Source: Microlunatus flavus (GTDB taxonomy: Bacteria; Actinomycetota; Actinomycetes; Propionibacteriales; Propionibacteriaceae). Taken from it: a stretch of 64,000 nt of DNA. The DNA lies in assembly GCF_900110855.1 (NCBI RefSeq), contig NZ_FOFA01000001.1, forward strand, positions 620,001 to 684,000, written 5' to 3'. Position numbers and translations under genes: made by a program. Under the pieces are notes generated by a model that worked only from the letters and a program-made list of their open reading frames with translations, was not told where the DNA came from and did no database searches. Positions 33,102 through 41,913 of this stretch are shown here, in pieces (position 1 is the first letter of the stretch; each line of letters opens with the position of its first letter).

Positions 33102-35150
33102 ATGACCGAAACGGCCAGACTGGACGGCATACTTGCGAAATCCATCGACGAGAACACACGCAACGGAATGTGGAGCTCCGTAAGCGAGATCTTAAAGCAG
33201 GGACCCTCAGAAGGAGTCGCATCGCAAACGACTTCCCTCGCCCTTGGCTACGTCCAGTCTGGTAAGACCACGTCGATCACTGCCCTTGCAGCAGCCGCAG
33301 CGGACGCGGGATACCAGTTGATCGTCGCGCTTCTGGGCTCGACCAACCTGCTCCTCGATCAGAACAGCAGTCGCCTTGAAGGCTCGTTAGGCATCACAAC
33401 AAGATCTGACTACGTGTGGATCAGCGAGACCAACCCGGCAACCGAGGCGTCCGGGAAGAAGTTGCGCAAGTTCGTCGAGATGGGTCGCGTGTGCCTTGTT
33501 CCTGTTCTGAAGCATGCAGGGCGCATTCGAGCAGTTGCGAAGCAACTCGAGAAGATTCCGGATGATCTACGGGTCCTTATCATAGACGACGAGGCTGACC
33601 AGGCATCCTTGAATACGAGCAAGGACGCAGAGAGCAGAACGTATTCGGCCATTCGAGACCTTCGAAATGCTGTGCCGAATCACTTGTACGTTCAGTACAC
33701 GGCCACCCCCTACGCCCCCTTGCTTTTGGACGCAGCCGATCTCCTCAGCCCCCAGCACGTCGAGTTCCTCGTCCCGGGGAAGGGCTATACGGGCGGCAAA
33801 CAATTCTTTATAGACAACGCCGACCGAGTTATTCGGAACGTGCCGCTGCTCGACGAACAAGCTTCCAAGACGCCTCCGCTCCAGATGCAGAAAAGCCTCT
33901 TTCAAGCGGTGTCCGCTTTCCTAGCAGGCTCCGCGCTGCTCCTGCATCATGGGACCGCGAGCCCACCTATAAGCATGCTCGTGCATTCAACTGCTCGCAA
34001 TGACGTCCAGGCGCGGTACGAGTTTCTCATCCGCCGCCAGCTCGAACAGTGGAAGAAATCAGTCGTCGCAGGCGACATCACGACGGTCCCCGAATCAATA
34101 ATCGAGGAGCGTCAAAGAATCGTTGCGCATGGGGCGCAGGACACAGACGACTCTACCTTCGCTTCTAAACTCAAGGTCGTCATCTCCGAGGCTATGACAT
34201 GGCTAGTGAACAGCGCTGCAGATGTGAACAAAGTAGATTGGCACGTCTCTCCCATTCACATCCTTGTCGGAGGAAACAAACTAGATCGAGGGTTCACAGT
34301 AGAAGGGCTGACCGTCACCTACATGAATCGACCTGCTAGTCCGCAAGTCGACACTCTCGAGCAACGAGCTCGTGCATTCGGGTATCGCGCCGATCTCCTG
34401 CCCTACTGCCAGTTCTTCGCCAGCAAGAAAACAATCCGCTCTCTCACGGAGGTCGTTCATACCGAGGAAGACCTCCGAGCCCGCCTTCGCGACCACGTTG
34501 AGAGCGGTGGCTCAGTACATACCTGGGCCGCCGAGATTGGCCTGTTGCTGCCTGAAGGAATGACGCCTACCAGGTCGAGCGTTACGAGCGCACTGTCGAC
34601 CATGAAACTAGGCTGGCACCAGATGCGCATGCCGTCGAGACTTACTGACGACACGCAGCACAACCAAGCCCTCCTAGAGCAAGTCGGATTGATGCGTGCT
34701 CGGCCGTTGTCACAGGGCAGGCTCGGCTTCAGAACGATTCATGTCGATTCGATGAAGACGCTCGAACACTTATTGAATGGCTGGGCTCGACCAAGTTATA
34801 GCCCTGGGTGGCTGCACGAGGAACTCGTTGACGCCGTAGCCCGGCGGTTCGCGCACGTGAAGAGGGCGACAGTCATGCTCATGGAGGATGGCGGCAAGCC
34901 TCGTAAGCGCCGCTGGCTAGATGACGTCGGATTCGTCAACCTATTCCAAGGTCGTGACTTGAAGCCACAGTCTAACGGCGACTTCTATCCAGGGGATCGT
35001 TTCGTAGAGAATGTCGAACAAGAGCCAGACCAAATAATCGTACAAGTACACCGCACGCAAGTACGAGGACATGAAAATGAAGGCGAGCTACTGGCACTCG
35101 CCATCTACCCTGGCGCTGGTCTCGTAGTCCGAAAGGAGTCAGATGTCTGA
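33102..35150 (+). CDS. Z1-domain P-loop ATPase (SF2-like)
   Basis: A 682-residue protein with SF2-like motifs: Walker A GYVQSGKT (49-56), Walker B LIIDDEAD (159-166) and YTATPYA (199-205). The Z1 block (about 386-428) includes GGNKLDRGFTVEGLTVTY and DTLEQRARAFGYR, where arginines act like motif VI of helicases. Z1 proteins occur in restriction-modification-type operons with MutL/MORC-like ATPases, DNA methylases and Vsr, as described by Iyer, Abhiman and Aravind. This one is on the short side for the family. It lies 4 nt after the first gene and overlaps the ParB-like gene by 8 nt, so the subunits are probably made together. Confidence 0.88.
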   Translation: MTETARLDGILAKSIDENTRNGMWSSVSEILKQGPSEGVASQTTSLALGYVQSGKTTSITALAAAAADAGYQLIVALLGSTNLLLDQNSSRLEGSLGITTRSDYVWISETNPATEASGKKLRKFVEMGRVCLVPVLKHAGRIRAVAKQLEKIPDDLRVLIIDDEADQASLNTSKDAESRTYSAIRDLRNAVPNHLYVQYTATPYAPLLLDAADLLSPQHVEFLVPGKGYTGGKQFFIDNADRVIRNVPLLDEQASKTPPLQMQKSLFQAVSAFLAGSALLLHHGTASPPISMLVHSTARNDVQARYEFLIRRQLEQWKKSVVAGDITTVPESIIEERQRIVAHGAQDTDDSTFASKLKVVISEAMTWLVNSAADVNKVDWHVSPIHILVGGNKLDRGFTVEGLTVTYMNRPASPQVDTLEQRARAFGYRADLLPYCQFFASKKTIRSLTEVVHTEEDLRARLRDHVESGGSVHTWAAEIGLLLPEGMTPTRSSVTSALSTMKLGWHQMRMPSRLTDDTQHNQALLEQVGLMRARPLSQGRLGFRTIHVDSMKTLEHLLNGWARPSYSPGWLHEELVDAVARRFAHVKRATVMLMEDGGKPRKRRWLDDVGFVNLFQGRDLKPQSNGDFYPGDRFVENVEQEPDQIIVQVHRTQVRGHENEGELLALAIYPGAGLVVRKESDV

Positions 35151-36249
35151 GACATTGCCGACGAGCGCCGGTAGGTCTGGCACAGTTCCACTCGAGAGGT
35201 TGCGACTCGACCCGGAGAATCCACGGATTCCGGAGACGCACCGGACAACGGACACTGCGGAACTCGCGACTCTGCTGGAAATGGGATTCGAGGCGTACCC
35301 AGTAGCCCAGTCCATCGCCGAGCTAGGTTTTTTCAACGCGGAGCCGCTCATCGTCGTCCCAAGCCAGGACGAGGAGGGTGCGTGGATCGTCGTCGAGGGG
35401 AACCGTCGCCTGACCGCGCTGGTGGGCCTTGCCTATCCGAAGATTCGCGCCGAGTTCGCAACACCCGATCGGTGGGATCGGCTTGCGGCCAAGCGCACAA
35501 TCAGTCCTTCCGCCCTCATTCCTGTAGTGATGCACAAATCTCGAGCTACAACCCACGCGGAAGTAGCCCGAGTCCACGTAGTTGGAAAACTTCCATGGCG
35601 CCCCTTCATGCAGGCGAAGTACATCGCTGCGCGAGTGGCTGAGGGTAGGACCCTCCAAGAAGTTGCTGATCTCATTGGTATCCCGAAGAGCAAGGCTGCC
35701 GACCTGTACCGCGACCAGGCCGTTCTGGCTCAGGCTTCGACTATCGGACTCGAGACGTCCCAGGTCGAAAGCGCATTCTCGCTCTTGACCGTGGCCATGG
35801 GCAGCACCAAGATTCGGAACCACGTGGGTGCTCCGCTCGGGTCACAAACCGTGATCGGAAAGGATCCGATCCCCGTAGATAAGGCTGATGAACTCAGGGA
35901 AGTAATCCGGTGGGTGTTCGGCGACGAAGAGCACGAATCGCTCATCTCTGACTCGCGACAGATCTCGCAACTCGGCAACGCGGTCGCCTCCGAGGTAGGC
36001 CTCGAAGCACTTCGGGACGGTAAAACTCTCGAGGAGGCCAAGCAGCGCATCCAGGAGAAGGGGCTTGATCCCCTCAAGGCCTTGACGCTTAAACTGACGG
36101 CGGCGAGGAGCTCACTGACCGCGGCCAGCAGCGACGTGGCGGAGTTCGGGCTCGACAAGGAAATCCGAGATTTGGTCGACGACATCGAGTCGCTCGTGGG
36201 TAGCATCCGATCGACACTCGAAGACGCCGGGGCGGACGCAGAGCGATAA
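35143..36249 (+). CDS. ParB-like DNA-binding / nuclease-domain protein
   Basis: A 368-residue protein. The N-terminal ParB-like domain reads VPLERLRLDPENPRIPE, then SIAELGFFNAEPLIVVP and VVEGNRRLTAL, where the ENPR and GNRR boxes correspond to the conserved ParB boxes. A helical HTH-like part follows (LQEVADLIGIPKSKAADLYRDQAVL), and the C-terminus is long and helical (ARSSLTAASSDVAEFGLDKE). Plasmid partition is unlikely because no ParA is present. Embedded between the Z1 ATPase and a nuclease-like gene, it probably gives DNA recognition or an NTP-driven clamp to the defence complex. Confidence 0.8.
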   Translation: MSETLPTSAGRSGTVPLERLRLDPENPRIPETHRTTDTAELATLLEMGFEAYPVAQSIAELGFFNAEPLIVVPSQDEEGAWIVVEGNRRLTALVGLAYPKIRAEFATPDRWDRLAAKRTISPSALIPVVMHKSRATTHAEVARVHVVGKLPWRPFMQAKYIAARVAEGRTLQEVADLIGIPKSKAADLYRDQAVLAQASTIGLETSQVESAFSLLTVAMGSTKIRNHVGAPLGSQTVIGKDPIPVDKADELREVIRWVFGDEEHESLISDSRQISQLGNAVASEVGLEALRDGKTLEEAKQRIQEKGLDPLKALTLKLTAARSSLTAASSDVAEFGLDKEIRDLVDDIESLVGSIRSTLEDAGADAER

Positions 36250-36252
36250 TTG

Positions 36253-37125
36253 ATGGTTGACCTAGAGGTTTCAAGTACCGAGGCCATCGCGGACTGGATC
36301 GAAACGAGCGTGCTTGTCAGTTCGTCGGGCCACTTAGGTCGAGACAGGCTGGACGACCTTGCCGCCTCAGAGGTGGGGGCCTCGGCCATGAAGGTCGCGA
36401 TGGCCATCGATACGATGGCCAAGCGGGCGAAGGTACTGGGTGATTCCTACCCATTCAGGGTGAGCGATCTTGCGGTACTTCGACAGAAGAGTGTCCATGC
36501 TGACCGATACTCTGCTCTACTTTTCCTGACACCGGGTTCCGTTGCACGTCAAACCGTCAGAGCGCAGGAAACGGCGGCAATGGGCAACCTTTTGGAGGAG
36601 ATCGCGGAAGCTGCGCTCGCAAATTTCTGGGGCCTCGGCGGTATAGCACTCTCCTTCGGCTACCCTTCGAAACATGGTCGCCCCGAACCTTTCGATCAGG
36701 CTGTCCTGTGGCTTGCCGGCAAAATCGGGCTAGAGGCGGGCCGAGGTTACAGGCCTCCGCGACGGAAGGATGGCGGCGTTGACGTCGTGGCGTGGCGACA
36801 GTTCGCAGATCGCCGCCCAGGATTTCCGCTTGCACTCGCGCAGTGCACGATCCAAGCGGAAGCCTTCACGAAGACTACGGACATCGACCTACGCCTGTGG
36901 GCCAGTTGGCTCGCGATGGACAGTGATCCCCTTAGCCTACTTGTGATTCCAGGGACCATTCGATCCGCGGGTCCAGATTGGCGACAACTAACCACGGTCG
37001 TCATGGTCTTGGACCGGATTCGTCTGATGGAGTTGTTGAGTCGAGGCTCGGAGGACCGCGAAGTTCGTTGGGCGACAGAGACGGCTTCTGCGCTTAGAGT
37101 GCACCTCAAGGCGGGCGAACTATGA
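36253..37125 (+). CDS. PD-(D/E)XK-like restriction endonuclease candidate
   Basis: A 290-residue protein (ATG at 36253; an in-frame TTG one codon earlier is possible). The C-terminal half has RKDGGVDVVAWRQF (about residues 171-184), a spacer, then PLALAQCTIQ (about 191-200), resembling the D...(D/E/Q)-X-K core of restriction-type folds; GNLLEEIAEAAL supplies the helical glutamate. The lysine usually seen after QC is threonine, so activity is uncertain. It starts 3 nt after the ParB-like stop and overlaps the next gene by 4 nt. I place it as the effector nuclease by motif and context. Confidence 0.65.
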   Translation: MVDLEVSSTEAIADWIETSVLVSSSGHLGRDRLDDLAASEVGASAMKVAMAIDTMAKRAKVLGDSYPFRVSDLAVLRQKSVHADRYSALLFLTPGSVARQTVRAQETAAMGNLLEEIAEAALANFWGLGGIALSFGYPSKHGRPEPFDQAVLWLAGKIGLEAGRGYRPPRRKDGGVDVVAWRQFADRRPGFPLALAQCTIQAEAFTKTTDIDLRLWASWLAMDSDPLSLLVIPGTIRSAGPDWRQLTTVVMVLDRIRLMELLSRGSEDREVRWATETASALRVHLKAGEL

Positions 37126-37403
37126 CGACCAAGGCCGACATCGTCCGGAACATCGCATCCATACTCGGAGTCGAGGCGCCGAAGATGTCTACTGGGTCGA
37201 CGGAGCCGCGGGAAATCTTCGAGATCGTCAACGAGCGACTTGGCCTGGGCCTCGACAGGCGGCTCACTAAGCCTGACATGGCTCGTCAGATCGTCGAGGC
37301 CGCGGGACTGACCTGGAACGCACACCATGAGAGCAACGGCGGAACTGTCACGAAAGTAGGCCTTGAGGCCGTTATGCGAGCCGTCGAGCACTTCGTCGGC
37401 TAA
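37122..37403 (+). CDS. Small protein of the Z1 operon
   Basis: A 93-residue protein whose ATG overlaps the previous stop (ATGA). Two similar helical blocks, KADIVRNIASILGVEAPKMSTG and TKPDMARQIVEAAGLTWN, look like SAP-type or small DNA-binding modules, since (K)(A/P)D(I/M).R.I is repeated. No catalytic motif is visible. It is the last gene of the tight five-gene unit and is followed by a 190-nt gap. It may be a DNA-binding accessory subunit for the nuclease-like protein. Confidence 0.7.
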   Translation: MTTKADIVRNIASILGVEAPKMSTGSTEPREIFEIVNERLGLGLDRRLTKPDMARQIVEAAGLTWNAHHESNGGTVTKVGLEAVMRAVEHFVG

Positions 37404-37409
37404 GGAGAA

Positions 37410-37441
37410 CGAGGGGCTACACCGACTAAAGGGAGCCCTCA
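37410..37441 (+). terminator. Weak hairpin after the Z1 operon
   Basis: GAGGGGCT and AGCCCTC flank a 15-nt loop just downstream of the five-gene unit. One base bulges and there is no T-run, so this is only suggestive. Confidence 0.3.
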
Positions 37442-37596
37442 TCCGATCCATGGCGCGGCAAGAGCCGCAAGTATTAACGGCCTTTCCTTCTCGAAGCGCT
37501 AGCCAATTCGGGGCTTAGGCAGCACAATTGTCAGGCCAACTCTCCGGAGTCTACTGGCCGAGAGTACGCCGGTTTGAGAGAAACCTCAGGAGAGCC

Positions 37597-38115
37597 TTGA
37601 ACACCCATGCCGGAAAAACTTTCAACGTTCCTACCCATCCGGGAACTACGAGCGACACCATTTCAGAGCGGATGTCGAAGGCGGCTCGCAAGGACACCGG
37701 TCCAGAACTCGCTGTTCGTCACGAACTACACAGACGCGGTCGTCGGTACCGCGTCTTCGTCCGAGTTCCTGGACGGAACCGGCGAACCATCGACATCGCC
37801 TTCACGAAAGCGAGGTTGGCGGTGTTCGTCGATGGCTGCTTCTGGCACGGTTGCCCTGAGCACGGCACCATGCCGACGCACAACAACGCCTGGTGGGTCG
37901 TGAAGCTTGCCGCAAACCAGGGCCGCGACCGTGACACAGACGAGCACCTCGCGAACGAGAGCTGGGGGGTCCTCAGAATCTGGGAGCACGTCCCCGCCGC
38001 CGAGGCGGCGGACTTGGTCGAGGCGGAGCTCGACCGGCTAGCCGCCGAGCGCGCTCCGTCTAGAGCGCGATCGCGGGCTGGGGCTCCGGCTGACCCTCCC
38101 TCGCCGCCGGATTGA
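37597..38115 (+). CDS. vsr: Very short patch repair (Vsr) endonuclease
   Basis: A 172-residue T/G-mismatch nicking enzyme that repairs deaminated 5-methylcytosine next to a C5 methylase. The core is complete: TSDTISERMSKAARKDTGPELAVRHELHRRG, then RTIDIAFTKARLAVFVDGCFWHGCPEH with catalytic Asp and the zinc/active-site His and Cys, and WWVVKLAANQGRDRDTDEHL. A TTG start at 37597 is chosen because AGGAGAG precedes it and the conserved N-terminal region begins before the first ATG (37672). The last 56 nt overlap the convergent methylase gene. Confidence 0.9.
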   Translation: MNTHAGKTFNVPTHPGTTSDTISERMSKAARKDTGPELAVRHELHRRGRRYRVFVRVPGRNRRTIDIAFTKARLAVFVDGCFWHGCPEHGTMPTHNNAWWVVKLAANQGRDRDTDEHLANESWGVLRIWEHVPAAEAADLVEAELDRLAAERAPSRARSRAGAPADPPSPPD

Positions 38116-39457
38116 GCACGTCCCCGCAGGGGTTGAGGTCAGCACCGAGCATCGCCTGACGCACCCGCTCCGACACCTGGGGACGCGCCGAGCGGGCGTC
38201 TGCCTCGACGTGGCTCCGCAACACGTGCCACGCCGCACCAACGGCCACGCCGTTGCCCACCTGCTTGTAGGACGAGGCCTCGCGCCGGTTGTTGAACTCG
38301 AAGGATCGCGGCAGACCCTGCAACCGGGCCGCCTCGTGCGGAGTCAGCCGACGCTTCCGAGAACCGACGATCGATGTCTGAGTGATCGCGACGAGCGCCG
38401 GCAGGTAGGTGGCGGCCTTCGCGCGGATGCCCGAGGGGCGGAAGTGCATGACCGTGTCCCAGAGCGAGCGCGAGTCCTGGGCCTGCCACTCCAGCTTGCG
38501 GCGAGTGGCGGGAAAGGACGCGAGCGCAGGGTGCGTGCTGCGCCAGAGGTCGATCAGTGCCCGGTTACCCGCGTAGAAGGCAAGGTTCTTCCGCGTGAAG
38601 TCGGCCTTCCACACGGGCATGAGCGCCAGCTCGTCCTCCCCGGGCTCAGCACCCGGCTGCCACAGGTCGGACCAGAGTGGAAATCCCGGCAGGCGATGCC
38701 CACGACTGTCCCAATGAGCACGGACCAGGTCGTCCCAGGTCTGCACCCACTCCCGCTCGACGGCGTTCAACCGGTAGCGGTCGAGGTCCGCGATGGTGCT
38801 GTCGTCGTCGAGCACCCACTCGACGTCCCAGCGGGAGGGGTCCCAGCCGTCGACGGGCGCGCGCAGCACCGTCGGGCCGATCTCGGTCTCCTGCATCGCC
38901 CGCACGGGGCCGACGTGCGTCCCGACGATGAAGACGCGGTCGCGGACCTGCGGCGTGCCGCCGAGGTGGGGCGGGAGAAGGTGCGGCGAGAACACCGTCG
39001 GCGAGCTGGAGACCCGGTAGCCGAGCTCACGAAGCGTCTTGATGATGACGTCCCACTCGTGCCGGTGACGCGGACCAGCGATGTTCCGCACGTTCTCCAG
39101 CAGCACCACCGAAGGGCGACGCTTCTCGAGGATCTTGGCGATGTTCCAGAACAGCGTTCCTCGCGCCTCGTCCATGCCGCGCTGGAAGCCGGACTTCGAG
39201 AAGGGCTGGCACGGGAACCCAGCCGTCAGCACGTCGTGCTCGGGAACGTCGACGGCCACGTCGTTCGCGGCCGTGGTGATGTCGGAGTTGAGGACGGGCT
39301 GCGGGTCGTGACCCTCGACCCAGTTGTGCTTGTAGGTCGCCATGGCCTGCTCGTCGATCTCGGAGACGAAGACGCACTGCCCGCCGGCGTGGCTGAGGGC
39401 GGCATGGAAGCCACCGATGCCAGCGAAGAGGTCCACGAACTTGAACGCCGGAGCCAT
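38060..39457 (-). CDS. dcm: DNA (cytosine-5) methyltransferase
   Basis: A 465-residue C5 methylase with all main motifs: I FVDLFAGIGGFHAAL, IV GFPCQPFSKSG (catalytic Cys), VI LLENVRN, VIII QVRDRVFIVG, IX-like LTPHEAARLQGLP and X YKQVGNGVAVGAAWHV. The target-recognition region lies between VIII and IX (about residues 190-370); its specificity is not readable. The start at 39457 is 7 nt after TAAGCT, which rules in a leaderless message over the longer frame. The GC content is as high as the chromosome's, unlike the Z1 operon. Confidence 0.95.
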   Translation of the reverse strand: MAPAFKFVDLFAGIGGFHAALSHAGGQCVFVSEIDEQAMATYKHNWVEGHDPQPVLNSDITTAANDVAVDVPEHDVLTAGFPCQPFSKSGFQRGMDEARGTLFWNIAKILEKRRPSVVLLENVRNIAGPRHRHEWDVIIKTLRELGYRVSSSPTVFSPHLLPPHLGGTPQVRDRVFIVGTHVGPVRAMQETEIGPTVLRAPVDGWDPSRWDVEWVLDDDSTIADLDRYRLNAVEREWVQTWDDLVRAHWDSRGHRLPGFPLWSDLWQPGAEPGEDELALMPVWKADFTRKNLAFYAGNRALIDLWRSTHPALASFPATRRKLEWQAQDSRSLWDTVMHFRPSGIRAKAATYLPALVAITQTSIVGSRKRRLTPHEAARLQGLPRSFEFNNRREASSYKQVGNGVAVGAAWHVLRSHVEADARSARPQVSERVRQAMLGADLNPCGDVLNPAAREGQPEPQPAIAL

Positions 39458-39464
39458 GCCAGGG

Positions 39465-39470
39465 AGCTTA
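39465..39470 (-). promoter_or_regulatory. -10 box TAAGCT, leaderless methylase transcript
   Basis: Minus strand: TAAGCT, 7 nt, ATG at 39457. Confidence 0.65.
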
Positions 39471-39682
39471 GCAGCTCGAGCTTCCGTTCGATTGCGACAC
39501 GCCTCGAAGGGAAGGAACTCCTGCACGCCGCGAGCCTAGGAGGTGCGGCGACCCTTGGCCAACCCCGCTTGTTGTCCTGCCGAGCTGGGTGTTGTCATCC
39601 GCACGTTGGCTCACTCGATCAACCCCACCTTCTCCCAGCCTGGGGCACAGGCCGCACCTGACGGCGGCCCGACGTGATCGTG

Positions 39683-39982
39683 CTATGGCGTCCAGCCCAG
39701 CCACGCTCCCCCGGCGCTCATGCCGCCGAGCCAGATGAGCACGGCGGCGAAGGGGATGGGCACCACCCAGAGCGGCCTGCGCCGGACCCACAGCGCGCCG
39801 AGGAGGACGAGCGCGAGCCAGACCGCGACGAACGCCACGACCGCCCAGCCGGGCGCCATCAGTCCGGACGCGAAGAAGAAGGGCGACAGCGCGACGGTCG
39901 CGGCGAGGGCGAGCCCGCCGATCACGTGCGTCAGCACCGTACGAGGAGCGCGTTGCGTACCGACCTGGTCCACGAGCGGCAT
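39683..39982 (-). CDS. Small membrane protein, unknown function
   Basis: A 99-residue protein with three hydrophobic segments (VIGGLALAATVALSPFFFASGL, WAVVAFVAVWLALVLLGALWV, PLWVVPIPFAAVLIWLGGM). The ATG at 39982 lies 40 nt after the permease stop on the same strand, so it may be its partner; longer in-frame starts would overlap the permease. It ends GGAWLGWTP. No family recognised. Confidence 0.75.
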   Translation of the reverse strand: MPLVDQVGTQRAPRTVLTHVIGGLALAATVALSPFFFASGLMAPGWAVVAFVAVWLALVLLGALWVRRRPLWVVPIPFAAVLIWLGGMSAGGAWLGWTP

Positions 39983-40022
39983 GGTGACGCGGCCTGGCGG
40001 GCGCCGCAAGAGGCCGAAGGCC

Positions 40023-41288
40023 TCAGGTTCCGCGGCGCCGCAGCACCACCGCCCGCCCGACGATCCCGAACGCGAGCACGGCGCCACCGGCGATGACCGA
40101 CGTAAGCGGCAGCCTCACCGACAGCACGAGGCAGCCCAGGAGCCCGACCACGTTCACCGCCCGCGGCCAGCGGCGCTGCTCGGCCGGCTGCCGGAACGCC
40201 GACAGGTTGGCGACGGCGTAGTAGACGAGGACGCCGAACGAGCTGAACCCGATCGCCTGCCGCACGTCGGCCAGGCACACGAGCAGCACGATCCCGGCGC
40301 CGATCGCCAGCTGGGCGTGGTCGGGCACCTGGTGAACCGGGTCCACCGAGGCGAGGGTGCGCGGCAGGTCGCGCTCGCGCGCCATGGCCAGGGTCGTACG
40401 CCCGACCCCGGCGAGCAGGGCCAGCAGCGCACCGAGCGACGCGGCCGCTGCCCCGACCCGCACGACCGGTGACGCCCACCCCGCTCCCGCGGCCTGGACG
40501 AGCGCGACCACCGGGGCCGACTCATCCCCCAGCGCAGGACCGAGGACCAGCAGCAGGACCACGGCGACAACCGCGTACACGACGACGGCGATCCCGAGGG
40601 CAACGAGCACCGCGCGGCCGAGCATCTCCGGGCGGCGCACCTCCTCGGCGAGCGTGGTGATCCGCGCGTACCCGGCGAACGCGAAGAACAGCAGCCCCGC
40701 CGCCTGCAGCACCCCGAGCACACCGCCGGTCGGGGCGTCGAGGCCGCTCCACGGGTCGGCCGCGCGTACGCCGGCGGCCAGCCCGACGCCGACGGCCAGC
40801 GCGAGCGTGAGCAGCGTCGTCGCGAGCAGCACCCTGGCCACCTGCGCGGTCCGGGTCACGCCGCGGAGGTTGGCCAGCGTGAGCACGACGACGGCGAGCA
40901 CGGCGAGGCCGCGGCTCCACCAGGGCGGTGCGGCGGGCAGCGCGTACGCGGCGAAGGTCAGGGCCATCGCCGCGCAGGAGGCGGTCTTGCCGACGACGAA
41001 GCCCCAGCCGGCGGTGAAGCCCCACCAGGGGCCGAGCACGCGGCGGCCGAAGAGGTACGTGCCGCCTGACGACGGGTAGGACATCGCGAGCTGGGCCGAG
41101 GCGACGGCGTTGCAGAAGGCGACGACGGCGGCGACCGCGAGCCCGACCAGCAGCCCTGCACCCGCCGCGCGGGCCGCGGGGACGAAGGCCACGAACACGC
41201 CCGCGCCGACCATCGCGCACAGCCCGACGACGACGGCGTCGCCGGTGCCGAGCCGTCGGGCGAGGGTGGGTCCGGCCACGTCGTCCAT
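40023..41288 (-). CDS. APC-superfamily amino acid permease
   Basis: A 421-residue transporter with 12 hydrophobic segments. Helix 1 contains GLCAMVGAGVFVAFVPAA (the conserved G-(S/A)-G-x-F substrate-binding break), and helix 6 contains LLFFAFAGYARITTLAEEVRRPE, which is typical of cationic/APA-type members. The substrate is not predictable. A small membrane protein follows on the same strand. The start lacks an obvious ribosome site or -10 box at leaderless spacing. Confidence 0.92.
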   Translation of the reverse strand: MDDVAGPTLARRLGTGDAVVVGLCAMVGAGVFVAFVPAARAAGAGLLVGLAVAAVVAFCNAVASAQLAMSYPSSGGTYLFGRRVLGPWWGFTAGWGFVVGKTASCAAMALTFAAYALPAAPPWWSRGLAVLAVVVLTLANLRGVTRTAQVARVLLATTLLTLALAVGVGLAAGVRAADPWSGLDAPTGGVLGVLQAAGLLFFAFAGYARITTLAEEVRRPEMLGRAVLVALGIAVVVYAVVAVVLLLVLGPALGDESAPVVALVQAAGAGWASPVVRVGAAAASLGALLALLAGVGRTTLAMARERDLPRTLASVDPVHQVPDHAQLAIGAGIVLLVCLADVRQAIGFSSFGVLVYYAVANLSAFRQPAEQRRWPRAVNVVGLLGCLVLSVRLPLTSVIAGGAVLAFGIVGRAVVLRRRGT

Positions 41289-41421
41289 CCTGGCGTCCCC
41301 GCGTGAACGCTCGGTGACGACCGCTGCGGCGAGCCTGCCTGCTTGCCCGCCGACCGGGTCGGGTTCAGGCTGTGAGGACGGGGTACGACCCTGGACACGA
41401 CCTCAGAGCCGAGGACTTCTG

Positions 41422-41889
41422 ATGCAGCACGCCGGTGACGCCGTGACGTTCGTGGTCGTGCTGTGCCTGCCGGTCGCCGTGTGGTTGATCAGCCGCCCGT
41501 GGGCGTGGGAACGGATTCGCCCGTACGCGCGTCGGTTCGGCCTGCGGATCTGGGGCCAGCTCGTCGTGGACGAGGAACCCGACCCCGCGACCCTGCAGCG
41601 CTGGGCGGTCGAGCGGCTCGGACGGCTGCGCACCGACCTCGAACGTGTGCGGCGGCTGCTGCTCGACGACGAGTGGATGTCGGCGACCCGGCAGGTCGGC
41701 AACCGGCTCGCCTACGAGCGGCTGGTGGTCGACGTGCGCCGGGCGGAGGCGCAGGTACCGGCCGCCCTGGTTCCCGACGTCGCCGCGGCTCCGACGCCGG
41801 TGGCGGCGCCACGCTTCGCCTTCGTCGCACCGAGCGGGCAGCCCTCGGTCGAGGTGATCGAGTTCGGACCGGCCGGCCGCTGGCTCTGA
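41422..41889 (+). CDS. Single-pass membrane protein, unknown
   Basis: A 155-residue protein: one N-terminal helix (VTFVVVLCLPVAVWLI), then a basic cytoplasmic stretch and a likely coiled or helical part (LQRWAVERLGRLRTDLERVRRLLLDDEW), a proline/alanine linker and a short C-terminal domain. No known motif. The ATG has a weak GAGGAC ribosome site. It converges on the SEFIR gene (24-nt gap). The earlier in-frame start would run through the permease promoter region and was not used. Confidence 0.75.
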   Translation: MQHAGDAVTFVVVLCLPVAVWLISRPWAWERIRPYARRFGLRIWGQLVVDEEPDPATLQRWAVERLGRLRTDLERVRRLLLDDEWMSATRQVGNRLAYERLVVDVRRAEAQVPAALVPDVAAAPTPVAAPRFAFVAPSGQPSVEVIEFGPAGRWL

Positions 41890-41913
41890 GCTCGATGGTG
41901 GCGACCAGCTCGA

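Noticed and set aside
35143-36249. Plasmid or chromosome partition ParB
   Set aside because: No ParA partner or parS-like sites; it sits inside the Z1 operon with overlapping genes.
37528-37596. Longer Vsr N-terminus from a TTG at 37528
   Set aside because: No ribosome site there; AGGAGAG precedes the TTG at 37597 and the conserved region begins after it.
39520-39560. CGAGCCTAGGAGG as a possible att copy of the tRNA 3' end
   Set aside because: Only about 9-10 bp match and it is in inverted orientation; no integrase gene is present, so site-specific integration cannot be supported.
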